Source: Lolium rigidum | Lineage: Eukaryota > Streptophyta > Magnoliopsida > Poales > Poaceae | Length of the DNA stretch: 64,000 nt | Direction: 5' to 3' | Assembly: GCF_022539505.1 (NCBI RefSeq) | Contig: NC_061508.1 | Span: 92,421,276 to 92,485,275 of the forward strand | Made by a program: the position numbers and the translations under genes | Part shown: in pieces, positions 1-10,965 of the stretch | Layout of the letters: each line of letters begins with the position of its first letter | Position numbering within the stretch: the stretch's first letter is position 1 | Notes under the pieces: model-generated | What the model saw: the letters and a program-made list of their open reading frames with translations, nothing else | Databases searched by the model: none | Told to the model about the DNA's origin: nothing

Positions 1-712
1 AACATAAACTTGGTTCAATGGTTTCACTCAATAGCATCAACAACAAGTAGAGATCGATACGGGAGAGTTTCCCCTATCAAACAATCAAGATCAAACCCAA
101 ATTGCTACGGCGGTGACGGTGTCCAGCGGTGATGACGGCGGTGATGATGGTGGAGATGATGATGATGGTGATGGCGATGATGTCCGGCTTGATGACGGTG
201 ACGATGGCGTCGATTTCCCCTCCCGGAGGGAATTTCCCGACGGATTCCTCGCCCGCCGGAGAGCTCTTTTCTCTCCGGTGTTCTCCGCCCCGCGAGGCGG
301 GCCGTAACTCTTCGCGAGGTACCCCTTCGGCTTAGGTTTTCGGGACGAAGGATTTCGCGAAGAAAAGGAGGCGAAAGGGGTCGTGGGCCCTCCACACCAC
401 ATGGCGGCGCGGCCAGGGCCTGGGCCGCGCCGCCCTAGGGTGTGGGCCCACCCTGGCTCCTCCTTCTGGCTTCCTTCGTCATCTTGAAAAATAGGATTTT
501 TGGTATAATTTCCTTCCACAGGTGATCTTCCGAAATATTGCTTTTCGACGGTGCTTTTTCCGGCGAGAATCCGGCTCCGGTGCTTGATCCTCCAATAATG
601 ATGAAACATGCAAAATAGATGAAATAACATAAGTATTGTGCCCCAATATGAAATATATCAATGAATAACGGCAAATTATGATATAAAATAGTGATGCAAA
701 TTGGACGTATCA
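1..712 (-). mobile_element. LTR fragment of a retrotransposon, 5' part
   Basis: Read on the minus strand, an LTR begins at 712 with TGATACGTCC and runs out of the left edge of the window. It has an AT-rich upstream part, then a GC-rich segment with grey-zone features of grass Gypsy LTRs (GGCGGCGCGGCC block around 405-435). A short GAT/GGT-rich simple repeat lies at about 116-185. The outer edge abuts unrelated sequence at 713, so 712 is taken as the true LTR terminus. Open frames across it are low complexity (Ser/Pro or His runs) and are not regarded as genes. The family name is uncertain. Confidence 0.7.
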
Positions 713-725
713 ACTACAAACAGGG

Positions 726-932
726 TTAAAACATTCGTTTGGCGTTCCCTGGATGAAATAATACCTCTAAAACCCTTGCTATCACAGCAAATTCAGCAAA
801 GGCGATGAACAAACATATTTCTGCACTGGCTACTATGGTTCCTATTATGCCGTGAATAATGCCGGATCCGTAGGTGCAGTCCTGCCAGATCTCAATGGGA
901 GTTTCATAGTAGGAGTGTACTTTAACTAGGAG
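726..932 (-). pseudogene. Unrecognised membrane-protein-like exon fragment
   Basis: Minus-strand frame of about 65 codons with natural-looking composition. It has a polar start (YYETPIEIWQDC), then a long hydrophobic stretch (about residues 20-50) that could be a membrane segment, and stops at about 726. It lies between the LTR edge at 712 and the Helitron end at 934, so both sides look truncated. I do not recognise the family. The annotated Met at 992 lies inside the Helitron and is probably not the real start. It could be a leftover host exon, but a chance frame cannot be excluded. Confidence 0.35.
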
Positions 933-933
933 A

Positions 934-963
934 CTAGTTAAAATGCCCGTGCGTTGCCACGGG
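934..963 (-). mobile_element. Helitron 3' terminus
   Basis: On the minus strand a hairpin (CCCGTG, six-base loop, CACGGG; plus positions 946-963) is followed by eight bases and then CTAG (934-937), with T as the next base. A hairpin near a CTRR end inserted before T is the diagnostic 3' end of Helitrons. The element would extend rightward. I could not find a convincing TC 5' end, so its length is unknown and the following non-coding DNA may belong to it. Confidence 0.65.
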
Positions 964-3540
964 TCCGTAAATTTTATTTGCCCAATGCACATATATAGTT
1001 TCTAATGCACTTATGAAAAAAAATTAAAGATATCATAAATTATAATCATCAAAGAAACCAGTACTACTTATAGAAGATAATTTAAAATCATTAGTTATCA
1101 CAAACCATGTCACCAACAGAAAAACATTTGTTTCTAACAAAATCTCCGGCCAGGAATTCCTTCAATTGCTCCCCACCTCCTCTTCACCTTGAGTTTCAAA
1201 AACACTATCAAAGTGCTACCATCAGAAATGAACCATGATATACTATTGGAGTGGTAGGTAACCAAAGCAATTCGGAAAATGAAGCAACACACCTACAATA
1301 TTACAACAAATATTGGACTGGTAGGTCACCAAATCAATTCTGTTTTAAACGAACAAAATCAAGATCCTATCTTTTTGTGAATTCTGAACCTCAGAATCAC
1401 CCCCATAATCCTAAATCCAGAACTGGACAATTATTTACCATGAATAAAACACTACGTGGTACGCCACATTTTCTCCACTTGAAACTAACATGTTACACTT
1501 TCTTCAGCAACACCTTTGTGCTGCTTCTTCAGACAGTTCTCACAAATTTTCACAAAAGAATGTCTATCCTTATCCTTACTGTAGTGCAGATATCTTGAAT
1601 ACATCTCCACAGGCTCCACCGTGAAAAACTTGGTCCATGTATTAGCATGAACCATCATTTTTCTTCCGTTTTTGCATTAACCAGATGTTGTCTCGGGAAC
1701 AAGCGATGTAATTTCTTTAGAGGCGACAAGAGCTGGAAAAAAAGATGGTTGTTTGATTCTAAGTGTCAATGAGGCAAGTGACATATAAATGGGAGAATAA
1801 AATTTGAGAATATTGATCCAGGACTTCTAGTGCCATCCACTCCGAATGAAGGCCAACCGGAAATACGGTCATGATAAGCACGGTCATGATAAGCACGCCA
1901 CCTGAACAAGGGACATAAAAGACACAGTACTTGTTGAACTAAATCAATGAATCAAGAAACTATTATAGATGAAAGAATATACAGGAAGTTGCTTCTACAC
2001 TGAAGCAGAGAGCAATTATTCAAACAAGAGAGCACACAATGATCATGTTGGGGATTTCTAATAGTGCACAAGGAACAATATGTTTCTTTTGACATGAAGT
2101 TTTCCGTGTGAGTTCAAACATTATGAAGATATGTAGGTGCTAGTCAACTCAACCGACAAGACCTCAAAAGTTTCTCTATTTCAGGGTGCAGTATAATCTA
2201 GGTATCCAGCACCACTGTCTCAAATGGTTTTGCTTCTCCATATTAAACATGATATAAATCCATGAACACATATTTGGTAAGCTCGGCCCATTTATATTGT
2301 ACTACAAAAGTTTCAGTATAAGTTCAAAAGCATGGTTTCGATTATCTTAATGCATACAATGTCCACTCGAACAACTCAATTTCAAGTCTGATTTAATCTC
2401 CAATGAATATTTGCATGCCTTTGTTTGTGAGATGGTTGACAAGAATAATAATTCTAATAAACCAAAAAAAGATAAGCAGTGTAAGTGGCTCGAACTCTGC
2501 GTACACCTTTTTAAATTCTAAATTTGCATGACCAGAACTCAAGGGTAAAAACAATGGAGACAAAATAATACAACCTCTATCCCCGTAAATCCCATCAGTT
2601 GTCACCTCCTTGGCCAGCACAACTTCATTGAAAGTCCACGTAGAAACAATGAACATTTCATTAGCAACAGAAAATAGAAGAACAAAAATCTAGCACATCA
2701 GTGCTTCCTATGTGCTGCAAAAATCCACATGATGCACATGTAAGAACTTCAAGAAAACTCAGACCTAAATCAAACCCAGGTTTGGGCACTCGAACCATCG
2801 AAACCAGCTTGTGCTTGCACGTTTATTTACTGAGCGGATTCGTCTGGACGAGTGCACAACCAGACTAGTCGCTGAAAGTTACCCTAAGGCACAAGAGTAT
2901 AGCTTGATGTTGTAGCACAAAACAGTGCAAAAAATTAGCACACACACTTTAGCAACATAAAAGAAACTAACGACAATAACTTCCGTGACAAAAATCTATG
3001 CTAGGTAAGCCTTATGGCATCTGTAACATTAAAAGAGAAGCATTATAAATATATGCTTCCAGAATTCCTAAACAATGATATTTTAGGCATGGGAAATGAT
3101 TGCGCTAGCCCATATAGATAATCAAGATATGTGAACACGGCACGATATTGGTCAAGCTTTGGCCCTCCAAAATAGTGGCATCTCATTTTCTGAGAACTTT
3201 TAAAACTTTATAGCAGATCTCAACTTATCTGAAAATAATTCTATCGGTGTCTTGCTTTAATACCTCATTTAGATGGAATTTACCTTTTCTTAATAGCAGA
3301 TCTGAGGCTATCTAAAAAAAATCTAGTATCTAACTGGACCATATTGTAGAACCATATTTAGATGGAATTTACCTTTTCTTTCCTCCCAAATCGAATAGGA
3401 AGAAACGTATATGCCACTCTGTTGTCTTGGATCCATCATACATTAAACTCCAATTAGGCCTTAAATTGGAACTCTAAAAGAACCGGAATAATTATCAAGA
3501 AATTCTGATTCAGAGACAACTCACAAGCCACAACTCACCT
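964..3540. other. AT-rich non-coding stretch, possibly Helitron body
   Basis: About 2.6 kb of AT-rich sequence without recognisable coding regions or LTRs. Open frames are short and in mixed phases. Texture resembles intron or UTR DNA, which would fit a Helitron carrying captured gene pieces, but this is inference. The only part with a coding look is the small minus-strand frame at 1485-1658. Confidence 0.4.
1485..1658 (-). pseudogene. Small 57-codon frame, possible captured exon
   Basis: Minus-strand frame from ATG at 1658 to TAG at 1485. The product has a balanced composition (WTKFFTVEPVEMYSRYLHY, then a C-x2-C pair in ICENCLKKQHK) that looks more like real protein than random AT-rich sequence. 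No family is recognised. There is no clear promoter or splice acceptor next to it. It sits just inside the Helitron 3' end and could be an exon fragment carried by that element. Confidence 0.2.
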
Positions 3541-4022
3541 CCATAATTCTTATTGCCCTTCACTGTTTATCTTCATGTCTTCCTAACTCCCATGACCCAA
3601 CTTGCAAAATAAAGAAGCACAGTCATCCATAAGAACAGAAGAACGATGAAGAAAAGGGAAACAAAAGCGAAAGGTAAATCAATGGACTGCTTTCAAGCAT
3701 GACATGTATGTGTTCTTAAATGACCACAATATCGAGCCAAATAACGACATCCATCCCTATACATGACAATATAACAATATCAAATTCTTCTTGCCCTTCA
3801 CGGTTCATCTTCATGTCTTCCTAACTCCCATGACCCGACTTGCAAAAGAAAGAAGCACAGTCAGCCATAAGAACAGAAGAACGATGAAGAAAAGGGAAAC
3901 AAAAACGAAAGGTAAATCAATGGACTGCTTTCTAGCATGACATGTATGTCTTCTTGAATGACCACAATATCAGAGTCAAATAACAACATCCATCCCTATA
4001 CATGACAATATAACAATATCAG
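3541..4022. repeat. Two-copy tandem duplication, about 240-bp unit
   Basis: Positions 3541-3782 and 3783-4022 are near-identical direct copies. Both run from a TTCTT(A/C)TTGCCCTTCAC start through GAACGATGAAGAAAAGGG to CATGACAATATAACAATATCA. Only scattered substitutions separate them, so this is a fairly recent local duplication in non-coding DNA. Confidence 0.9.
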
Positions 4023-4829
4023 ATTTTCTATTCATAATTGCTATATAGTCTAGGATAATATTTGCTTGTTTCAAGAAGCTAAATACTAATATGAGTATTT
4101 TGTAGTTGAAACAAAATGAAACCTAGCCGGCACAAGATAAGAAAAAGTTACAATGCATTTTCAGACGTATCTGCAGGATCATTAAGTGGAATGTTCTAAA
4201 TAGTCTTTGATGCATGACTCGTGCTGGGGTGGTCTTGGATTCTCCAAGGTCAAAACCTGAATAAGCGTAAAGGATCATCCCTTTATTCTTTCAATGACCT
4301 CCACCTACCATCCTGCAAAGCATAAATTTAATTTTTCAGCTGAACTGGACCATGTATCTATTTGAATGAACCAATCAATAAAATCCGGGCACCTACTTTT
4401 CTGTTGGAGACAAAGGAAAAAAAAATCGCTGATTTAATAGGAAATGCCTAGTATTGCCACATATAGTAGCAACTCTGCTCCTAACGCACATAAAGGCAAT
4501 TAAAATGGTGCAACTGGATTTTGTTGACATACTACTCTCTGTAACTATTATTCATGTGAGTTTCATAACTACCAATTCTACTTTTCTTCATACTACCAAA
4601 GCCAAGAAGGGACACATCATATATTGATAGGACAGTTAATTGTGTTACCAATAGCGGCAACTTATTCCTACATGCTGACATATTTCGCCCCGTCCTACGC
4701 CACACTCGTTGTTACCGACCGCGTGCCAAGGCATCATCCGGGCCCACGCAGCTGGTCGATTCGCTCCTCGTCGCCACACACAGCATGGACATCCCTAGAT
4801 TTCTTCGTTTTATTTATATTCGTCATTTA
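4023..4829. other. Non-coding stretch
   Basis: Mostly AT-rich with one GC-rich block at about 4688-4790. A plus-strand frame covers 4624-4869, but its composition changes abruptly across the GC block and I recognise no domain. Nothing else is seen. Confidence 0.4.
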
Positions 4830-5173
4830 TGCTTCCGCAAAGCAACTGAGCTTCATTTCAAAGATATAAAAACACAAATATACATATTTCAAAAAAAGAA
4901 ATTGCATGCATATATATAATATATCTCACAGGCACTCCACTTTATATTTGCTAACAGAAGGAAAGAAGCATTTCAATGATTAATCAGTTGAAGTTGTTTG
5001 CTGATTATTCCTATTGCCGCGAAGCAACTGAATATTAGATAATTTAATGCCAGAGTTGCATTTCAAAGATATAAAAAAATAGAAAACCACAAATATACAT
5101 ATTTGACGAAAAGAAACTACATGCATATATTTCTCGCAGGCACTCCACTTAATATTTGCTAACAAAAGGAAAG
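4830..5173. repeat. Diverged two-copy tandem duplication, about 180-bp unit
   Basis: 4830-4964 and 5014-5173 share an ordered set of blocks: GCAAAGCAACTGA / GCGAAGCAACTGA, CATTTCAAAGATATAAAAA, CACAAATATACATATTT, then CAGGCACTCCACTT and TTTGCTAACA. Small indels separate the copies, so the duplication is older than the one at 3541. Confidence 0.8.
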
Positions 5174-5968
5174 ATTAGCGAGGTTGTAAAAATTAGCAAT
5201 CAAAGCTCTCAAGACAACAACTATCTTGAATATTTGTTTTCTGGTCATTCATAAGCAGTCGATTCAAGCTCCTAGATCATTCTTTGGTATCAACACACAA
5301 AATGCATATATTTATTCAATGCATCATAACAATAAGTGCATGTAGAAAAGGTTCGACTACACACCTTAATACAACCAGGACCTTCTCCTGGCAAAGAACA
5401 CAGTGCAGTTGTGCGAGCCAGGTTCTAGCAACCAGCCTATCCTACTTCTTTTCCTGAGTTACTGGCAATTAAACATAATCAGCGAGTCAACACCCGTAAT
5501 CCCATTCTTTATGTACAGTGAATACAGTGAATTCGAATGCTTAGCAACCCAAGAAGCCAAGATTCCAAGAATGTGTGAACGGATTAGATTATGAACAAAA
5601 CTGGAATTCTAGTTAGAGTGTTTTTACCATGTCGTTTGGGTGTTGTGGGCAAAGAAATCCACCATTTGATGCTCATCGATCTTCTTTCGACTTGCGTCCA
5701 AACTTGAAATCCGGAAGAATCAATCGGCTATTGCGGGGACGCCGGATTATTCGGAGGCGAGTAGAACATAGCACATCCCGTTGCACTGGTCCGAGGAGGG
5801 CATCGAGGAAGCACTCATAATCCACCGGGCACCACGCTCTCCCTCAGCCCGAGGAGCCGTCCTCACCTTCCCACTTCCCGTCCCTATCTCTCCTCGGTGC
5901 AGATCTGGTGGACGTGGACGTGTGGGGGGATCAGGGTTTGCCCTGGAGGCAGCGACGAACGAAGCATC
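5174..5968. other. Non-coding stretch becoming GC-rich
   Basis: AT-rich to about 5620, then GC rises steadily toward 6300, as around the first exon of a grass gene. No TATA box or recognised coding domain is visible. Several short frames overlap in different phases. Confidence 0.35.
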
Positions 5969-6274
5969 ATGGGCAGATCCGATCTCATCGCAGAGCTTGA
6001 GACTACGGAGGTGGCGGCCATGGAACCAATGGAGGAGGAATCGGTGGGAGGAGACGTCGCGGTGTCCACGGATCCTTTGGTGGACGACGCGGTCGGGTGC
6101 GGGTCTCGACTCTCGCCGCCCACAACCTCATCCAGCTCCGCGGCATGCGTCTCCACGCCCTTCCCGGATCCGTTCGCGGGATTGGGCATCGCCGTCTCCA
6201 GTTCTCCACCTCCATCGTCAGGGGCGAGGGGATGTGTCCAGGATTCAGGTGGTGGTGGCCGGGAACGGACCTAG
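5969..6274 (+). pseudogene. Possible first-exon-like ORF in GC-rich block
   Basis: Plus-strand ATG at 5969 opens a 101-codon frame ending at 6274. It starts MGRSDLIAELETTEVAAMEP, is acidic at first and then rich in Ser, Pro and Ala. GC-rich first exons of grass genes often look like this, yet so do random GC-rich frames; opposite-strand frames are also open. No domain is recognised. The sequence runs into the 100-N gap at 6488, so any downstream exon would be missing. Confidence 0.2.
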
Positions 6275-6487
6275 GTCTGGGATCAAGTGTGTAGGGGAAT
6301 GGAGAGGGCAAGGAGGCAAGGTAATGTACGTTGACGATGCGGGCGGACGAAGGACGGTATAGCGGAGAGCGTGAGTGATTTGTTGGGCTTGGCCCAGTTT
6401 TGCGCGAGCGACGTGCGACGAGAGGACGACGACGAAGGGGTTGTAGTGGCAGAATAGGGAATACCTTCATCGCTTTTTAAGTAGTGT

Positions 6488-6587
6488 NNNNNNNNNNNNN
6501 NNNNNNNNNNNNNNNNNNNNNNNNNNNNNNNNNNNNNNNNNNNNNNNNNNNNNNNNNNNNNNNNNNNNNNNNNNNNNNNNNNNNNNN
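6488..6587. other. Assembly gap (100 N)
   Basis: Exactly 100 N, a conventional scaffold-gap size. The left side is GC-rich unknown DNA and the right side is retrotransposon interior, so order and distance across the gap are not secure. Confidence 0.99.
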
Positions 6588-8040
6588 TTTGGACAAATAT
6601 CCTCAAATCTCTAATGAGAAAAGAATTAATTGTTGTCAAATGCTTAAAGCATTAAAAGAGGAGTCCATTATCTGTTGTCTATGTTGTCCCTGTATGGATG
6701 TCTAAGTTGAGAATAATCAAAAGCGAGAAATCCAAATGCGAGCTTTCTCCTTAGACCTTTGTACAGGCGGCATAGAGGTACCCTTTGTGAAACTTGGTTA
6801 AAGCATATGTATTGCGGTGATAATCCAGGTAGTCCAAGCTAATTAGGACAAGGTGCGAGCACTATTGGTACACTATGCATGAGGCTTGCAACTTATAAGA
6901 TATAATTTACATGATGCATATGCTTTATTACTACCGTTGACAAAATTGTTTCATGTTTTCAAAATCAAAGCTCTAGCACAAATATAGCAATCGATGCTTT
7001 TCCTCTATGAGGACCATTCTTTTACTTTCAATGTTGAGTCAGTTCACCTATTTCTCTCCACCTCAAGAAGCAAACACTTGTGTGAACTGTGCATTGATTC
7101 CTACATACTTGCTTATTGCACTTATTATGTTACTCTATGTTGACAATATCCATGAGATATACATGTTACAAGTTGAAAGCAACCGCTGAAACTTAATCTT
7201 CTTTTGTGTTGCTTCAATACCTTTACTTTGAATTATTGCTTTATGAGTTAACTCTTATGCAAGACTTATTGATGCTTGTCTTGAAGTGCTATTCATGAAA
7301 AGTCTTTGCTTTATGATTCACTTGTTTACTCATGTCATACACATTGTTTTGATCGCTGCATTCACTACATATGCTTTACAAATAGTATGATCAAGATTAT
7401 GATGGCATGTCACTCCAGTAAATTATCTTTGTTATCGTTTTACCTGCTCGGGACGAGCGTAACTAAGCTTGGGGATGCTGATACGCCTCCAACGTATCGA
7501 TAATTTCTTGTGTTCCATGCCACATTATTGATGTTATCTACATGTTTTATGCACACTTTATGTCATATTCGTGCATTTTCTCGAACTAACCTATTAACAA
7601 GATGCCGAAGTGCCAGTTGCTGTTTTCTGCTGTTTTTGGTTTCAGAAATCCTAGTAAAGAAATATTCTCGGAATTGGACGAAATAAAAGCCCAGAGGCCT
7701 ATTTTCTCACGAAGCTTCCGGAAGACCGAAGACGAAACGAAGTGGGGCCACAGGGAGCCAAACTCCTAGGGCGGCGCGGCCCCCCTTGGCCGCGCGCCGC
7801 CTGTCACTCTCGGGGCCCCTGTGCCCCCTCTCGACTTGCTCCTTCCGCCTCGCTTAAAGCCTCCGGTGACGAAAACCCCCAGATCCGAGAGCCACGATAC
7901 GGAAAGCCTTGCCGAGACGCCGTCGCCGCCGATCCCATCTCGGGGGATCCGGGAGATCGCCTCCGGCACCCTGCCGGAGAGGGGAATCATCTCCCGGAGG
8001 ACTCTACACCGCCGCCATGGTCGCCCTCCGGAGTAGAGTG
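6588..8040 (+). mobile_element. Gypsy element 3' end: internal 3' UTR plus truncated 3' LTR
   Basis: 6588-7478 is the non-coding 3' interior typical of abundant Triticeae Gypsy elements (Sabrina/WHAM-like; name uncertain). It ends with the polypurine tract AAGCTTGGGGATGC just before the LTR start TGATACGCCTCC at 7479. The LTR part carries the characteristic GGCGGCGCGGCC block (about 7770) and a CTTAAAG promoter-like motif (about 7852). LTR homology stops near 8040, well short of a full LTR, and no CA end is seen. The 5' side is cut by the gap, so neither coding region nor target duplication is available. Confidence 0.75.
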
Positions 8041-8280
8041 AGTGTCTATGGCTATGTCCTACGTAGCACCCAAGATTTGATTGATCACCATTGGCAGTTG
8101 CATGGCCAATGATTTATTACATTCATTTCCCATTGTTGTATGTGTGAAACATTCATTTCCGAAAACATTATTGTAATAATTATGACGATTATTGTGTGAT
8201 GTAAAACATTTATTTTATGTGAATGGTGTGTTGGTTCATATGCAATTTGTCAAAAAATACTGTTTTGAGGTTGAAAACTA

Positions 8281-8366
8281 GGATGAGCTAGCAGACCCGT
8301 ATCCCCACTCCGTAAAACAGAATATTCTGTTTTACGGGGTGGGGATACGGGTCTGCTAGCTCATCC
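8281..8366. repeat. 86-bp near-perfect palindrome within MITE-like DNA
   Basis: Arms 8281-8323 and 8324-8366 are reverse complements over 43 bases with one mismatch and no spacer (centre CAGAATATTCTG). To its right, 8367-8455 ends with GGGGCCTGTTAGACATGCTC, a motif common at the ends of short grass inverted-repeat elements. The palindrome may therefore be a rearranged MITE terminus. Transcribed RNA would fold into a long hairpin. Confidence 0.9.
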
Positions 8367-8669
8367 GAGTTTACGGCTGGCGAAACTGAATACGGGGCCC
8401 TCTACTCGCGTTTTAAGGGGCGAAAAAATACGGGGCCTGTTAGACATGCTCTCATAGACAATTGGGAGCTGGAGCTCAGCTAGCTTGTAGAAACGTGGAC
8501 TCGGTGTTCCTTGGACAGGAGCCCCTGCAAGGAAAAATTTGCAGGTCTAGCTTTCAGCGGTGTATTATCCATCAGAAACGCTAAGCATAAGGCCAGGCGC
8601 GCATGGGCATTCCACAACAACTCTTGGTATGTTTGTTCCTCCTCCATCATCCATGTATTATTAGTTGAA

Positions 8670-10912
8670 CTAGAGCGTTGGCCCTCGCAAATGCGAGGGC
8701 ATCATCTTTAGTGGGCTGAAAGTGTTTCAAAAATTAAGTTATGATTCTTTGGATATCATATTTTATGATAAGAAATAATATGGTTCTAAATGTCTTATAA
8801 AAAATGTCATGACAAATAAAAAAATAAAATATGAGAGTAACAACTTTACCAACTTAAATTTGCACGACAATTATGATTGGCATCCATCAAATCACTTGTG
8901 TGTGTTGCTTGTAACAAATATTACTCAAAGTAAAACAATAGGTGATGGTTAATAAATATTGATAAAAAAAATTATGATGGAAAAGGGAAAACAATTCGTG
9001 GTAGCTAATAATTAGGGAAAATTACCGATTTATAATAGTTAATTTAATATTTATTTCTTCATCTCAATTGCTTATGCAGTTTCAAAATGTGTAACTTCTT
9101 AGACTTTTAACACAACCTCAATGGGTAAACTTTGACCACTACTTTTATATATCATTAAGGTTGTAAACTAAGATAAATGTAAAATGAGCAATATTTGATT
9201 AATAAATGTTTATTCATCTCTAGTCAAAACTTAAGAAGGAACACATGTGTGTTGTTTGTGAGTATATTATGAATGTTTGATATAGTATTTTTTGTGCTGT
9301 GTTTTAAAATCTAGCATAGCTGATGTTTGTAGTCCTATACTGATTGTAGTGTATATGAGATCAAGTCTGTAACTTCTAGGCTACATACAATGATGTTGTA
9401 ATATCAAGTTTTTTAAAATAATAGTTCAGTGTGTGGAGAACTAACCATATTGAGCAGATGCTTAAACTAAACAAATTTCATAATCAGGCGTTCATATTTT
9501 TTAATAATATTGGAAGAGTATGATATTCCAACCTTTCGCAAAATGTTTTAGTAACCCGGGTTTCGGAATATTTGTATCTATTTTATGTTTCATAGTCAAA
9601 TAAAAAAAATCAAATGTCTTTTTGTATATTCAAGCAGGCAATTATGTACATTTATAAATTTTCACACTCAACCATGTATTAATCATTATACTTCGTAATA
9701 TCACAAGTTGAAATCGTAGAAAATATTTCTGCCCTAAAGTCGCGCAGGTGTGTTACATCTATATTTTCTATGATGGACTTAATTAGCTATGCTGACGAAC
9801 CTAGCAATAAGATAGGGCATTGTATTTTTATTTTCTGAACGAACTCATCTATAGCAATTCTGAACCTGCGGACCCATAGCTTGCTTGTGAATTCTCGTTT
9901 TTATCATGGATGGACTCTTATCTTTTGTTTGATTTTTCAAACGGGCTCAGGTAGATTAGCTACCTTGTTTCTTTCTAATCTGACTCGCCTATTCCCGTGT
10001 AAATACATCTGTTTTTTTAACTTAACGGACTCAGCTATTTCCATCGACAGTTTGATTTTCCAAAGGCCAAACGGACTCACCTATTTCCATGTATATCTTT
10101 TTTTTTCTTTTCCTTAACCCACTCAACTATTTCCATTGACATTGTTGATGTAAAAAGTTCTTTGCAAAATCAACCAACACGGGATCTAGGAATAAAGGGA
10201 ACTAATGACACGTACAAATGTTCTTTTATGTGTCAACCGGACACTACGCTGTTACATAACTAATAATTTTTTATTAAATCCAAGCCACATAATTTAGATC
10301 TAACAATTAAAATAATTAGGATGATTTGGATTAACTGAGTGTCTCTATTTTAAACACATATGTATTTTGCGGGGCATTTTTTTTAGGATGGAGGCTAATT
10401 CGGTAGTGTTTGGTTTGGAACGTGTTGGAATTACGTAAACATAAGTGTATCACCATATGTTAATTTAATAAGCTACGTAAACCTTAGTCATGAATTATAG
10501 ATCTAATGGTTTCAAAATATTTAATTGGTAAGTGTTTGAAAGGAAAGGGCCCAGCTGCTATTCTCTCTCTATCCTTATTCTAAAATCTTAAACTTAAATC
10601 TTAAACGTGTTGGAGTAAATCTCCTTATGTATGGAATGGGAGCATGTTTTTTTTAAGAATACAGACTGTTTTGCTTGGGGCTGGTTCGGGACATTTTTTT
10701 TAGGATGGAGGCTAATTCGGTGGGGTCTGGTTTGGAACTTGTTGAAATTACGTAAACATAAGTGTATCACCATATGTTAATCTAATAAGCTACGTAAATC
10801 TTAGTCATGAATTATAGATCTGACGGTTCCAAAAATTAGAATGATGTGGATTAACATGGTGTCTTGAAAATATAATCTCGTATTGTTCTTTTAGTATATA
10901 ATATATAATCTG
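8670..10912 (-). mobile_element. Non-autonomous Helitron
   Basis: On the minus strand the 3' end has a nine-base-stem hairpin (plus 8681-8700, GCCCTCGCAAATGCGAGGGC), seven spacer bases and CTAG (8670-8673), followed by T. The right side, the minus-strand 5' end, has the AT-rich start seen in grass Helitrons (ACTAAAAGAAC near 10900), followed by subterminal GACACCATGTTAATCCACAT. The exact 5' TC is not clear, so 10912 is approximate. The body is AT-rich with no RepHel coding sequence, so mobility would depend on other elements. Confidence 0.65.
10295..10850. repeat. Direct repeat inside Helitron 5' region
   Basis: About 130 bases starting TTTTTTTTAGGATGGAGGCT at about 10378 recur at about 10693. 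Both copies run through ACGTAAACATAAGTGTATCA to TGAATTATAGATCT. The block around GGATGATTTGGATTAAC (about 10320) recurs near 10840. The Helitron 5' subterminal region has thus been duplicated with a spacing of about 315 bases. Confidence 0.85.
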
Positions 10913-10919
10913 TGGCTTT

Positions 10920-10965
10920 AGCTGACCAGTTTTTTTTCTTTATCGAAAAAAGCTGACCAGTTTTT
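10920..10965. repeat. 15-bp direct repeat at broken end of DUF4220 fragment
   Basis: AGCTGACCAGTTTTT occurs at 10920-10934 and 10951-10965, separated by 16 bases (TTTCTTTATCGAAAAA). It marks the junction where the DUF4220 frame ends. It could be a local duplication made during break repair or a footprint of an excised element. Confidence 0.85.

Noticed and set aside
113..630. Several overlapping frames on both strands (His-, Ser- or Met-rich)
   Set aside because: They are low-complexity products of the GAT/GGT repeat and the GC-rich LTR; no domain and no start context.
3541..4022. Two-copy repeat considered as a CRISPR-like array
   Set aside because: Only two long copies with no spacers, in a plant nuclear genome.
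4624..4869. 81-codon plus-strand frame considered as a membrane protein gene
   Set aside because: Composition changes abruptly at a GC-rich block, hydrophobic ends come from AT-rich DNA, and no homologous domain is recognised.
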